Assembly: GCF_007830515.1 (NCBI RefSeq) | Contig: NZ_VLKT01000001.1 | Span: 1-64,000 of the forward strand | Reading direction: 5' to 3' | Length of the DNA stretch: 64,000 nt | From: Mesorhizobium tianshanense | GTDB lineage: Bacteria; Pseudomonadota; Alphaproteobacteria; Rhizobiales; Rhizobiaceae | Shown here: piece after piece, positions 1-8,113 of the stretch | How the letters are laid out: the number at the start of each line of letters is the position of its first letter | Numbering within the stretch: position 1 is the stretch's first letter | Translations under genes and position numbers: made by a program | Notes under the pieces: model-generated | The model's input: the letters and a program-made list of their open reading frames with translations, nothing else | Databases searched by the model: none | What the model was told of the DNA's origin: nothing

Positions 1-12
1 CGGCTTGCCCAT
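1..12 (-). CDS. 5' end of an unidentified gene running off the left edge
   Basis: An ATG at complement(10..12) is preceded by GGAGAA at a good ribosome-binding distance. It lies about 80 bases downstream of the arsenate reductase stop on the same strand. Only four codons (Met-Gly-Lys-Pro) are inside the window, so the product cannot be named. Its position suggests it could be the next gene of an arsenic-resistance operon, but this is inference only. Confidence 0.35.
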
Positions 13-90
13 CGCGGTTCTCCTTCAAACCGCAATGAATCACGCCGCAGCCTCAATGGGAATCCTGAATCACGTCAAACGCGACACGCT

Positions 91-599
91 CTAGTTCGGC
101 TTCGGCGTGTCGCGGGCAATCGCGTCGAGATGGTGCCGCAGCGCCAGATGGTCGAGCGCTTCCATCGGCAGATTGACGAACAGCGAGATGCGGTTGTTGA
201 GCATGCGATAGGCATCGGCAAAGGCGAGATGCAGCTCGGCTTCGGTGCCGTCCGCCTTGGATGGGTCGGGTATCGACCAGAGCGCGGTCATCGGATGACC
301 CGGCCAGATCGGACAGGATTCATTCGCGGTGCTGTCGCAAAGCGTGACGATGAAGTTCATTTCCGGCGCATCGGGCTCGGCGAACTCGTCCCAGCCTTTC
401 GGGCGGGCGAAGCTCGTATCGTAGTTGAGACTTTCGAGCAGCTGCAGTGCGTAAGGGTTGACCTCGCCCTTCGGCTGGGAACCGGCGGAAAACACCCTGA
501 ACCTGCCGGCGCCGATCCGATTGAGGATGGCTTCCCCATGATGGATCGCGCCGAATTGGCGTTGCAAAGAAACAGCACGTTGTAGACATTATCGCTCAT
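91..599 (-). pseudogene. arsC: ArsC-type arsenate reductase (LMW-phosphatase fold), one-base frameshift
   Basis: The reading frame from the ATG at complement(597..599) begins MSDNVYNVLFLC and carries the low-molecular-weight-phosphatase loop Cys12-x5-Arg18, the arsenate-binding nucleophile loop of thioredoxin-coupled ArsC. After the Ile-Met that follows the loop the frame is lost. The rest of a typical ArsC (EAILNRIGAG onward, including the later Cys pair in VTLCDS and ESCPIW) continues in the -1 frame to the stop at 91. The break is near 534-538, where one base appears missing in or next to a CCCC run. Restoring it gives a protein of about 169 residues, normal for the family, which reduces arsenate to arsenite for export. 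Either a recent pseudogene or a sequencing error. No arsR is seen upstream. Confidence 0.8.
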
Positions 600-816
600 C
601 TCAAGACCTCCCTGGCAGGCGACTGGATGATGGGGCGGCAGATTCCGGCACGGTATCTTTGCCGAGATGCCGACAATGGGTCGACGTAGAAAGGTTTCAC
701 GACCGTTTGATGACAATCTGTCAGATCATACGCTTGCGTGCCGATGATCGACCTGCGTTGACAGGCTTGCTGCGTTGGACATCTCTGCGGCGGTCAAATG
801 AGAGAAGGCCGCATCG

Positions 817-1161
817 ATGAGTGCGCCAGAAACCTTCGAAGGCGAAGACGGCAAGGCAGGCCGTGCGGCGGGTTTCTTCCGCTCGCGCTGGCGAGGCACG
901 GCCCCGCTCGATCGGCTGTTCTGGCGCGATCTGGTCCTTGTCGGCACGGCGATCAACATCGCGTCGTCGGTTCTGGCGCTCATCCTGCTCGGGCTGAAGC
1001 TGCCGCTCGCTCTCGTTCTGGCGGTGCATTTCGCGCCGGTGCCGTACAATATCTTTCTGACTTTTGCGGTGTGGCGCACCGCCGAGAAATCCGGCGGCGT
1101 CAAGGCTTCGCTGATGACGCTGGGGGCTGTGCTGTGGCTGATGCTGGTGGTGGTGGTCTAG
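817..1161 (+). CDS. Small hypothetical inner-membrane protein, 114 aa
   Basis: I do not recognise the family. The protein has a charged N-terminus of about 38 residues, then three hydrophobic stretches at about 40-60, 63-83 and 98-114, ending in a run of valines at the C-terminus, so it is probably an integral inner-membrane protein. The chosen ATG is preceded by GAGAAGG at suitable spacing. It is divergent from the arsC remnant and convergent with msrB, so it appears to be a single-gene transcript. No catalytic motif is visible. Confidence 0.6.
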   Translation: MSAPETFEGEDGKAGRAAGFFRSRWRGTAPLDRLFWRDLVLVGTAINIASSVLALILLGLKLPLALVLAVHFAPVPYNIFLTFAVWRTAEKSGGVKASLMTLGAVLWLMLVVVV

Positions 1162-1221
1162 ACAGGACAGTGCTGCCGGCAAGGGCGGCCGAAGCCGTCC
1201 CTTGCCACCGTCGAATTCCAG

Positions 1222-1626
1222 TCAGGCGGCCGGCTCGAATTTCAGCGCCACGCCGTTGATGCAATAGCGAAGGCCGGTCGGCGGCGGGCCGTCCTCGAAG
1301 ACATGGCCAAGATGGCTGCCGCAGCGGGCGCAGTGGCATTCGGTGCGGACCATGCCGTAGCTGCGGTCGACCGTGGTCTCGACCGAACCGGCCACCGGGT
1401 CGTTGAAGCTCGGCCAGCCGGTGCCGCTCTCGAATTTCAGCTTCGATTCGAACAAGGGCTGGTCGCAACCGGCGCACGAAAAGGTACCGGCGCGCTTCTC
1501 GTGGAGCAGGGCGCAACTGCCTGGCCGCTCGGTGCCGTGGTTGCGCATCACCGCATATTGCTCTGGCGTCAGCCGGGCGCGCCATTCGGCATCGGTTCGG
1601 GTGACGGGGTAGGTATGACTATCCAT
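1222..1626 (-). CDS. msrB: Peptide-methionine (R)-S-oxide reductase MsrB
   Basis: A 134-residue MsrB that reduces methionine-R-sulfoxide in oxidised proteins, normally at the expense of thioredoxin. Two CxxC pairs (Cys51/Cys54 and Cys99/Cys102) form the structural zinc site. GTGWPSF near 68-74 and HLGHVF near 105-110 are family hallmarks, and Cys122 in RYCIN is the catalytic cysteine. Length is normal for a stand-alone cytoplasmic MsrB. No msrA is adjacent. It lies on the same strand as the MBL/VWA/MoxR cluster but is separated from it by about 110 bases. Confidence 0.93.
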   Translation of the reverse strand: MDSHTYPVTRTDAEWRARLTPEQYAVMRNHGTERPGSCALLHEKRAGTFSCAGCDQPLFESKLKFESGTGWPSFNDPVAGSVETTVDRSYGMVRTECHCARCGSHLGHVFEDGPPPTGLRYCINGVALKFEPAA

Positions 1627-1735
1627 CTTTTTTGCCTCTTAGCTCGAGCCGCTGTTGGGTCGCTTTCCCAAGTTCGCCTAAAATAGGCACTCGTTACGGC
1701 GTTTGCCCGTATTCCGTTCCTGCCGTGAAGAATCC

Positions 1736-2533
1736 TCAGGCGATCGCCGCGAGATACCGCGCAACAGAAGCTGCAAATGCCGCCTTTGCTTCTCCGATGA
1801 CATTCTGGTTCCACCATGCGCCATAGATATGGTCGAACTCGAAAGACTCCAGCGCAGCCTTGATGCCGAGCACTTTCGCCGCATTGAGCGGAATGTAGTT
1901 CGGGTAGCTGTACATGAAGCTGACATGGCGGCGCGTAGGCGTGACCTGCAAGATGTCGCCGGCCAGGATGGCGTCGCCGCCGTCGCGCTTCCAGTGCAGC
2001 ACCTGGCCGCCGGCAAAGTGGCCGCCGCAACGGATAAGGGTCAGCGAGGGGTTCAGGGCGCGCGTCTCGCCCTCCCAACTGATAACAGCCGGATGCGGCC
2101 GCATGATCCACTGACGATCGTCGGCGTGCAGATAGATCGGCACGCCGCCAAACGCCTCGCTCCACTCGATCATCGCCGAATAATAATGGCAGTGCGAAAT
2201 GGCGATCGCGGCCAGGCCGCCCCGTCGGCTGATTTCGGCCACCGCCTCGCCGCTGACCATCGAGATACAGTCCCACAGCACATTGCCGTGCGGCGTTTGC
2301 GCCAGCAACGCCCGCTGACCGATGGCGAAGCGCGGCTCGATGCCGAAGGCGAGTACGCCGGTGTCGTCCTTCATCACGATCCGATGCCCGGCGGCGAGCT
2401 CTTCCGGCGTGATCCAGGCCTGGCCTTCCCAGCGCACATATTGCCGCTCGTCCTCGCAGATCGGGCAATGGTCCGGCGGCGTTGCTGCCGCCGCGAACTG
2501 GACGCCACACTGCAGGCAGAGGAAACAGGTCAT
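1736..2533 (-). CDS. MBL-fold protein with N-terminal zinc ribbon
   Basis: 265 residues from the ATG at complement(2531..2533), which has AGGAAGG just upstream. The first 26 residues hold two CxxC knuckles (Cys6/Cys9 and Cys23/Cys26), a rubredoxin-like zinc ribbon. The rest reads as a metallo-beta-lactamase fold, but the usual HxHxDH metal motif is SHCHYYS, so the Asp-His pair is replaced. A later His (GGHFAGG) and Asp (LAGDIL) are kept. The enzyme may bind one metal or none, and its substrate is unknown. It follows the CoxE-like gene by about 30 bases and is probably co-transcribed with it. Confidence 0.75.
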   Translation of the reverse strand: MTCFLCLQCGVQFAAAATPPDHCPICEDERQYVRWEGQAWITPEELAAGHRIVMKDDTGVLAFGIEPRFAIGQRALLAQTPHGNVLWDCISMVSGEAVAEISRRGGLAAIAISHCHYYSAMIEWSEAFGGVPIYLHADDRQWIMRPHPAVISWEGETRALNPSLTLIRCGGHFAGGQVLHWKRDGGDAILAGDILQVTPTRRHVSFMYSYPNYIPLNAAKVLGIKAALESFEFDHIYGAWWNQNVIGEAKAAFAASVARYLAAIA

Positions 2534-2565
2534 CGGCCTTCCTGTCTTGCGTGTCGTAAAGCCAT

Positions 2566-3756
2566 TCAGTGCTTCCTTGAAAGCTGCTTCGTCGCGGCTT
2601 CGAGCCCGGCGAGCGTCAGCGGAAACATGCGGCCGCCGAAGATATCGCGGATCATGGCGATCGAGTGGGTGTAACCCCAATGCTTTTCGTTTTCCGGGTT
2701 GAGCCATACTGCGTTCGGCCATTGCTGCAGCAGCCGGCCGAGCCAGACGCCGCCGGCCTCAGGATTCCAATGCTCGACCGAGCCGCCGGGATGCGCGATC
2801 TCGTAAGGGCTCATCGAGGCGTCGCCGACGACGATCACCTTGTAGTCCGGGCCGTATTTGTGGAGGAGGTCGAAGGTCGGAATCACCTCCGCATGACGGC
2901 GGCGGTTGTCCTTCCACACGCCCTCGTAGAGGCAGTTGTGGAAGTAGAAATATTCGAGCTGGCGGAATTCGGCGCGAGCGGCCGAAAACAGCTCCTCGAC
3001 ACTTCTGACGTGGTCGTCCATCGAGCCGCCGACGTCGAAGAACATCAGCAGCTTCACGACATTGCGCCGCTCAGGCCGCGTCTGCACGTCGAGGTAGCCG
3101 TGCTCGGCGGTGGCGTGGATGGTGCCGGGCAAGTCGAACTCTTCCTCGGCGCCTTCGCGCACCCAGCGGCGCAGGCGCTTCAGCGCGATCTTGATGTTGC
3201 GGGTGCCGAGTTCGACGGCATCGTCGAAATTCCTGAACTCGCGCTTGTCCCAGACTTTCACCGCACGGCGGTTGCGGCTCTCATGCTGGCCGATGCGCAC
3301 GCCTTCGGGATTGTAGCCATAGGCGCCAAAGGGGGAAGTGCCGCCGGTGCCGATCCATTTAGAGCCACCCTGGTGACGACCCTTCTGTTCCTCCAGCCGA
3401 TTCTTAAGCGTCTCCATCAGCTTGTCGAAACCACCGAGCGCCTCGACCAGCCTTTTCTCCTCATCGGTCAGGTGCTTTTCGGCAAGCCGGCGCAGCCATT
3501 CCTCTGGAATGTTTTCGACGTCGACCGCGTTTTCGCCAGCCAGCGCTTCGACGCCTTTGAAGATGTGCGAAAAGACCTGGTCGAAGCGGTCGATGTGGCG
3601 CTCGTCCTTCACCAGTGCTGAGCGGGCGAGATAGTAAAAACCCTCGACGTCATAGTCGATCAATCCTGCCTCCAGCCCCTCCAGCAGCGACAGATATTCC
3701 CGAAGCGAGACCGGAACCCGCGCGCCTTTCAGTTCGAGGAAGAAGGGGATGAACAT
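2566..3756 (-). CDS. CoxE-like von Willebrand factor A domain protein
   Basis: 396 residues. The N-terminal half is helical and charged. The C-terminal half is a VWA domain with the metal-ion motif D241-V-G-G-S245, followed by alternating hydrophobic strands such as YKVIVVGDAS. Proteins of this type (CoxE / VWA partners of MoxR) act with MoxR AAA+ ATPases in assembling or remodelling metalloenzymes. That partner is encoded about 630 bases upstream on the same strand, with a GNAT gene between. The stop of the GNAT gene is only 8 bases away, so an operon is likely. The client of this pair is not evident from the neighbours. Confidence 0.8.
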   Translation of the reverse strand: MFIPFFLELKGARVPVSLREYLSLLEGLEAGLIDYDVEGFYYLARSALVKDERHIDRFDQVFSHIFKGVEALAGENAVDVENIPEEWLRRLAEKHLTDEEKRLVEALGGFDKLMETLKNRLEEQKGRHQGGSKWIGTGGTSPFGAYGYNPEGVRIGQHESRNRRAVKVWDKREFRNFDDAVELGTRNIKIALKRLRRWVREGAEEEFDLPGTIHATAEHGYLDVQTRPERRNVVKLLMFFDVGGSMDDHVRSVEELFSAARAEFRQLEYFYFHNCLYEGVWKDNRRRHAEVIPTFDLLHKYGPDYKVIVVGDASMSPYEIAHPGGSVEHWNPEAGGVWLGRLLQQWPNAVWLNPENEKHWGYTHSIAMIRDIFGGRMFPLTLAGLEAATKQLSRKH

Positions 3757-3764
3757 CGCACTGT

Positions 3765-4211
3765 CTATAGTAGATCATACTCGATGAAGCCGGTCCGCCG
3801 CGCCACGTGGTCGTAGAGCTTGCGCGCGGTGGTGTTGGTCTCGTGCGTCATCCAGTAGACGTTCTTGACGCCGATCTTGCCGGCTTCCTGCTTGACCGCC
3901 TCGATCAGGGCGGCACCGACGCCCTTGCCGCGCACATCCGGGTCGGCGAACAGGTCCTGCAGATAGCAGTTGTTTATCTGCGACCAGCAGGAGCGGTGGT
4001 AGAGATAGTGCGTCAGGCCGACCGCCTTGCCGTCGAGGGTGGCGATGAAGCCTTTCGGCTCGAACTCACCCGCCGTGAACAGGCGCTTCCAGGTGACGGC
4101 GTAGATATCCTCCGGCAGCTTGGTTTCGTAGAAGGTGAGGTAGGCGGTCCACAGTCGCTGCCAATCGGCGTGGTCGGATTGGGCAAGTGGGCGGACAGTA
4201 ATCTCGGTCAT
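3765..4211 (-). CDS. GNAT family N-acetyltransferase
   Basis: 148 residues with the GNAT fold. The acetyl-CoA pyrophosphate-binding loop is R94-G-K-G-V-G99, followed by AALIEAV, and a late YWMTHETN strand/loop is typical of the family. The substrate cannot be told from sequence. It sits between the MoxR ATPase and the CoxE-like gene on the same strand, and its stop is 8 bases from the start of the VWA gene, so it may be part of that unit, for example modifying a protein or small molecule in the same process. Confidence 0.85.
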   Translation of the reverse strand: MTEITVRPLAQSDHADWQRLWTAYLTFYETKLPEDIYAVTWKRLFTAGEFEPKGFIATLDGKAVGLTHYLYHRSCWSQINNCYLQDLFADPDVRGKGVGAALIEAVKQEAGKIGVKNVYWMTHETNTTARKLYDHVARRTGFIEYDLL

Positions 4212-4340
4212 TTCGTTCCCTCCGAAGCTTCAAGCCGGAAGTTGCCTCGATGCCCGGCTGGCGGCAACGGTCCAGCAACCGGAAAGCGCTGTCCGCCGCT
4301 GCATGCCCGGCCCTGCGCCATGGCTCCGGGCGCTCGTCAC

Positions 4341-4368
4341 CTGAAAAGCCAAATCGTTGGCTTTTCAG
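4341..4368. repeat. Perfect 12-bp inverted repeat (hairpin)
   Basis: CTGAAAAGCCAA at 4341-4352 and its exact reverse complement at 4357-4368 are separated by ATCG. It lies 22 bases past the MoxR stop codon, between moxR and the GNAT gene. No U-tract follows on either strand, so it is not a classical intrinsic terminator. An RNA-processing or stability hairpin inside the operon is possible. Confidence 0.7.
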
Positions 4369-4389
4369 CGGCCTTTGGCCGATCGCTCG

Positions 4390-5229
4390 TTACCCCTGCC
4401 GTCTCGCCATGAAAGCCAGTCGCTCGAACAGATGCACGTCCTGTTCGTTCTTCAGCAGCGCGCCGTGCAGCTTGGGCAGCGCATTCTTCGCGTCGGCGCG
4501 CAGATCCTCGGGTGCGATGTCGTCCGCGACGAGCAGTCGGATCCAGTCCAGTGCCTCGGAGGTCGAAGGCTTCTTCTTCAGGCCCGGCACGTCGCGGATC
4601 ACGTAGAATTGGGTGAGTGCGGCGCGCACCAGGTTCTGCTTGATGCCGGGATAGTGCACGTCGACGATCCTGTGCAGCGTCTCGGCGTCGGGAAAGCGGA
4701 TGTAGTGGAAGAAGCAGCGGCGCAGGAAAGCGTCCGGCAGTTCCTTCTCGTTGTTGGAGGTGATGATGACGATCGGCCGCACAGCGGCGCGGACCGTCTC
4801 GCCGGTCTCGTAGACGAAGAATTCCATCCGATCGAGCTCCTGCAACAGATCGTTGGGGAATTCGATGTCAGCCTTGTCGATCTCGTCTATCAGAAGCACG
4901 ACCTTCTTGGCTGTCGCGAAGGCGTCCCACAGCTTGCCGCGCTTGATGTAGTTCCTGATATCGTTGAAGCGCTCGTCGCCGAGCTGGCTGTCGCGCAGCC
5001 GCGAGACGGCGTCATATTCGTAGAGGCCCTGCTGTGCCCTCGTCGTCGACTTGACGTGCCATTCGATCAGCTCGAGGCCGAGCGCTGCCGACACTTGCCT
5101 CGCCAGTTCGGTCTTGCCGGTGCCGGGTTCGCCCTTGACCAGCAATGGCCGCTCCAGCGCGATCGCCGCATTGACCGCGACCATCAGATCCTTGTCGGCG
5201 ACATAGGCCGCCGTGCCTTCGAAACGCAT
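4390..5229 (-). CDS. MoxR-family AAA+ ATPase
   Basis: 279 residues from an ATG preceded by AAAGAGA. An upstream in-frame ATG at 5247 has a poorer ribosome-binding site. Walker A is G33-E-P-G-T-G-K-T40, Walker B is VVLLIDEIDKAD, and the sensor region ITSNNEKELPDAFLRR includes the arginine finger. MoxR ATPases work as chaperones with a VWA-domain partner to activate or assemble metalloproteins, and a CoxE-like VWA protein is encoded two genes downstream. The gene is divergent from the 6S RNA. Confidence 0.88.
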   Translation of the reverse strand: MRFEGTAAYVADKDLMVAVNAAIALERPLLVKGEPGTGKTELARQVSAALGLELIEWHVKSTTRAQQGLYEYDAVSRLRDSQLGDERFNDIRNYIKRGKLWDAFATAKKVVLLIDEIDKADIEFPNDLLQELDRMEFFVYETGETVRAAVRPIVIITSNNEKELPDAFLRRCFFHYIRFPDAETLHRIVDVHYPGIKQNLVRAALTQFYVIRDVPGLKKKPSTSEALDWIRLLVADDIAPEDLRADAKNALPKLHGALLKNEQDVHLFERLAFMARRQG

Positions 5230-5360
5230 TTTTTCTCTTTGGTTCATCTGGAAAACCCTAAGGAGGCGGCTTGGCCTGCGCAAGGGCGGGTGAAGCACGA
5301 ATAAAGCCGCCGAACATGGCCGTCTCTCTGGCGCTTGGTCGGCCATCGGCCTATATTGGG

Positions 5361-5520
5361 TCTGACGGTCTGTGCTTCCCGGCAGGAGAACATTTTCCCC
5401 GGGGCCTTAATGATCCCTAGGGAGCTGTCCCTGGGAAGACCCGTGGGTTTTCTCATACGGCGCCCACCTACTTTGTAGGTTCCCGGGATCGCTCTCTCCA
5501 CCGGTTGTGTGGATCGTCAC
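5361..5520 (+). ncRNA. ssrS: 6S RNA (RNA polymerase regulator)
   Basis: About 160 nt between moxR and the 5-formyl-THF cyclo-ligase gene, the usual place of 6S RNA in proteobacteria. A long closing stem is visible: 5363-5375 (TGACGGTCTGTGC) pairs without gaps, counting G-U pairs, with 5507-5519 (GTGTGGATCGTCA). Inside are complementary GGAGA/TCTCC and GATCCC/GGGATC segments flanking internal hairpins, including ACCTAC-TTT-GTAGGT, giving the rod with a central bubble that mimics an open promoter. TATATT at 5352-5357 could be the -10 box. Identification rests on structure and synteny plus remembered similarity to rhizobial 6S RNAs. The ends are approximate. Confidence 0.72.
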
Positions 5521-5617
5521 TCGATGCAAAGGGCCCGCCCACGCTTCGGTGGATCGTGCGGTGGAAAACGTCGCTCCCAACGCTCCAATCAGATCTGACC
5601 TTTTCTACCCTGGCCAT

Positions 5618-6205
5618 ATGACCTCTCCCAAAGACCTGAAGAAAAATTTGCGACGCGAAGCACTCGAGCGCCGCGACGCGCTCGATCCGTTCTGGCGAGT
5701 GGAAGCGGCGCTTGAAATGGCCGAGACGGCGCGGGATAGCATCGCCGTCGAGCCGGGCCAGATCGTCTCCGGCTTCTGGCCGATGCGCTCGGAAGTCGAC
5801 GTCCGGCCGCTGATGTTCGCCTTGCGCGAAAATGGAGCAAGGCTTTGCCTGCCGGCCATTCTCGACAAGACCACCATTGTCTTTCGCGAACTGGTGCGTG
5901 GTGCGCCGATGATCGACATGGGTTTCGGCACCGTCGGGCCTCATGAGGAAGCCGAGGTGCTTGATCCCCAGGTGATGCTGGTGCCGCTCGCGGCTTTCGA
6001 TGCGCGCGGTCACCGCATCGGCTACGGCGCCGGCCACTATGACCGTGCAATCGCCAGGCTGATCGACAAGGGGCAGCCGCCCCGGCTGATCGGCATTGCC
6101 TTCGACTGCCAGGAGGTGGCGCTGGTGCCGGACGAGGACCATGACGTGATCATCTCGGAAATACTCACCGAGAGCGGGTTGCGCCGCTTCGCGCCACAAT
6201 TGTAG
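5618..6205 (+). CDS. 5-formyltetrahydrofolate cyclo-ligase
   Basis: 195 residues. The enzyme converts 5-formyl-THF to 5,10-methenyl-THF using ATP. Visible family features are the basic N-terminus (KKNLRREALERRDAL), SGFWPMRSEVD and the nucleotide/substrate motif G135-Y-G-A-G-H-Y-D142. The ATG at 5618 is preferred because the frame upstream runs into the 3' end of the 6S RNA. In Escherichia coli the homologue also lies directly downstream of the 6S RNA gene and is co-transcribed with it. Confidence 0.9.
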   Translation: MTSPKDLKKNLRREALERRDALDPFWRVEAALEMAETARDSIAVEPGQIVSGFWPMRSEVDVRPLMFALRENGARLCLPAILDKTTIVFRELVRGAPMIDMGFGTVGPHEEAEVLDPQVMLVPLAAFDARGHRIGYGAGHYDRAIARLIDKGQPPRLIGIAFDCQEVALVPDEDHDVIISEILTESGLRRFAPQL

Positions 6206-6219
6206 ATAGTTTCCTGGAC

Positions 6220-6244
6220 GCATGATCTTTTCCGAAAGTCATGC
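6220..6244. repeat. Short GCATGA...TCATGC palindromic repeat remnant
   Basis: Downstream of the cyclo-ligase, GCATGA at 6220-6225 and TCATGC at 6239-6244 bracket TCTTTTCCGAAAG. It resembles a shortened copy of the GCATGA-bounded hairpins common between rhizobial genes. Related GCATG...CATGC hairpins occur at about 20293 and 41811. Confidence 0.5.
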
Positions 6245-6286
6245 AGCTTCTTGCTTCGCTGACCTTCGGTTCGGAATTATGCTCAG

Positions 6287-7111
6287 ATGAGACTCCTCTT
6301 CCTCGGCGACATGGTCGGCAAAACGGGCCGCACGGCGGTGTGGGAACAACTGCCCGGCCTGATCTCGGATTTCAAACTCGACTTCGTCATCGTCAATGGC
6401 GAGAACGCCGCCGGCGGCTTCGGCATCACCGAAGAGATATTTCGCGAGACGATTTCGGCGGGCGCCGACGTCGTCACCACCGGCAACCATGTCTGGGACC
6501 AGCGCGACGCGTTGGTTTTCGCACCACGCGAGGAGCGGTTTCTGCGTCCGTCGAATTTCCCCAAGGGCACGCCGGGGCGCGGCTCCGGCGTCTACATCGC
6601 CAGGAACGGCGCACGCGTTCTGGTCGCCAACATCATGGGCCGAGTGTTCATGCATCCCGAGCTCGACGATCCGTTCCAGGCCGGTGAGCGCGAGCTTGCC
6701 GCCTGTCCGCTCGGCGAGCAGGCCGATGCGGTGGTCATCGATTTCCATGCCGAGGCGACCTCTGAAAAAATGTGCTTTGCCCATTTCGTCGACGGCCGCG
6801 CCAGCCTGGTCGTCGGCACCCACACGCACCAGCCGACCGGTGACCACCAGATTCTCAACGGCGGCACCGGCTATATTTCCGATGCCGGCATGTGTGGCGA
6901 CTATGATTCCTCGCTCGGCATGGACAAGGAGGAGCCGCTCAACCGGTTCCTGTCGAAGGTGCCGAAAGGCCGCTTCGAGGCGTCGACCGGCCCGGCGACT
7001 TTGTGCGGCGTCGGCGTCGACATTTCGGATCGCAGCGGCCTGACCGAACGGATTGCGCCGTTTCGCCGCGGACCGCGGCTCGAGGAAACGGCGCCGTCCT
7101 TCTGGTCATAA
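6287..7111 (+). CDS. YmdB-type metallophosphoesterase (TIGR00282 family)
   Basis: 274 residues. Metal-binding motifs of the calcineurin-like fold are all present: GD8 in LFLGDMVG, NGEN near 37-40, G-N67-H68-V-W-D and GTHTHQPTGD near 180. Bacillus YmdB is a 2',3'-cyclic-nucleotide phosphodiesterase of the same family, usually 260-280 residues. It probably acts in the cytoplasm, as no signal peptide is seen. It follows the cyclo-ligase by about 80 bases and may share its transcript. Confidence 0.88.
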   Translation: MRLLFLGDMVGKTGRTAVWEQLPGLISDFKLDFVIVNGENAAGGFGITEEIFRETISAGADVVTTGNHVWDQRDALVFAPREERFLRPSNFPKGTPGRGSGVYIARNGARVLVANIMGRVFMHPELDDPFQAGERELAACPLGEQADAVVIDFHAEATSEKMCFAHFVDGRASLVVGTHTHQPTGDHQILNGGTGYISDAGMCGDYDSSLGMDKEEPLNRFLSKVPKGRFEASTGPATLCGVGVDISDRSGLTERIAPFRRGPRLEETAPSFWS

Positions 7112-7185
7112 TATTGATGTAAGCGATTGTAGTACTTAATTGCCGGCTACACCTGCTTCAGATCGTTAGAGAGGGGACGACCTCC

Positions 7186-7950
7186 ATGCAGCTAATCGAA
7201 TTCCTGGCGCCGCATTTCGCCTTCGTTTACGACCCGACTGCCTGGGTCGCGCTGCTGACGCTGATTGTGCTGGAGGTCGTGCTCGGCATCGACAATCTGA
7301 TCTTCATCTCGATCCTCACCAACAAGCTGCCGGAGGCGCAAAGGGCTCGCGCGCGCCGGCTCGGCATTTCTGCCGCGCTGATCATGCGGCTGGTGCTGCT
7401 TGCGACCATCTCGATCATCGTCCAATTGACGACGCCGGTGTTCACGGCCTTCGGTCACGGCTTTTCGTGGCGCGACCTGATCCTGATCGCCGGCGGTCTG
7501 TTCCTCGTCTGGAAGGCGACCAAGGAGATCCACCACACGGTCGATCTCGAGGATCACCAGGACACGATGATGGGCGACACGCTGCAGCTTTCGCTAGCCG
7601 GCGCCATCTTCCAGATCCTGCTGCTCGACCTCGTCTTTTCGATCGATTCGATCATCACCGCGGTCGGAATGACCGACGAGATCGCCATCATGTACATTGC
7701 CGTGATCGTGGCGGTCAGCGTGATGATGCTGGCGGCCGGGCCGCTCGCCGAATTCATCGCCAAGAACCCCAGCATCGTCATGCTGGCGCTGAGCTTCCTG
7801 CTGATGATCGGCATGACGCTGATCGCCGACGGCATGGGCTTTCATGTGCCCAAGGGCTACATCTACGCCGCCATGGGGTTCTCGGCGCTGGTCGAGGGCC
7901 TCAACATGCTGGCAAGGCGCCGGAGGAAGGCAAAGGCTGGCGGGCATTGA
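7186..7950 (+). CDS. TerC family integral membrane protein
   Basis: 254 residues with about seven hydrophobic helices. The acidic intramembrane motifs typical of TerC ([13 protein letters not shown] near the N-terminus and [13 protein letters not shown] in the middle) are present, and a basic tail ([11 protein letters not shown]) ends the protein. TerC proteins have been linked to metal (manganese) export and tellurite resistance. No tellurite genes are adjacent, so a general metal-homeostasis role is likelier here. A small ORF begins 3 bases after the stop. Confidence 0.85.
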   Translation: MQLIEFLAPHFAFVYDPTAWVALLTLIVLEVVLGIDNLIFISILTNKLPEAQRARARRLGISAALIMRLVLLATISIIVQLTTPVFTAFGHGFSWRDLILIAGGLFLVWKATKEIHHTVDLEDHQDTMMGDTLQLSLAGAIFQILLLDLVFSIDSIITAVGMTDEIAIMYIAVIVAVSVMMLAAGPLAEFIAKNPSIVMLALSFLLMIGMTLIADGMGFHVPKGYIYAAMGFSALVEGLNMLARRRRKAKAGGH

Positions 7951-7953
7951 GCT

Positions 7954-8106
7954 ATGACCACCAAGGGCCTTAGCCAGGATCAGCTCGATCAGTTAGCCAA
8001 GCTGGCTGACTTGCCTGACAGCGAGATCGATACTTCGGACATTCGGGAAGCTCCGGCCGAGAATTGGATTCAAGCTCGCCGTGGGCAGGAAAAGCGGCGA
8101 TCCTGA
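7954..8106 (+). CDS. Small protein resembling the N-terminal part of BrnA-like antitoxins, 50 aa
   Basis: An ATG three bases after the TerC stop opens 50 codons (MTTKGLSQDQLDQLAKLADL and on), with the acidic segment PDSEIDTSDI, then APAENW, and a basic end QARRGQEKRRS. The spacing suggests translational coupling to terC. The DSEIDTSDI...ENW pattern recalls the linker before the DNA-binding part of BrnA-type antitoxins, but the rest of such a domain and any toxin are missing. It may be a remnant or an independent small protein. Confidence 0.5.
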   Translation: MTTKGLSQDQLDQLAKLADLPDSEIDTSDIREAPAENWIQARRGQEKRRS

Positions 8107-8113
8107 GCCGGCT

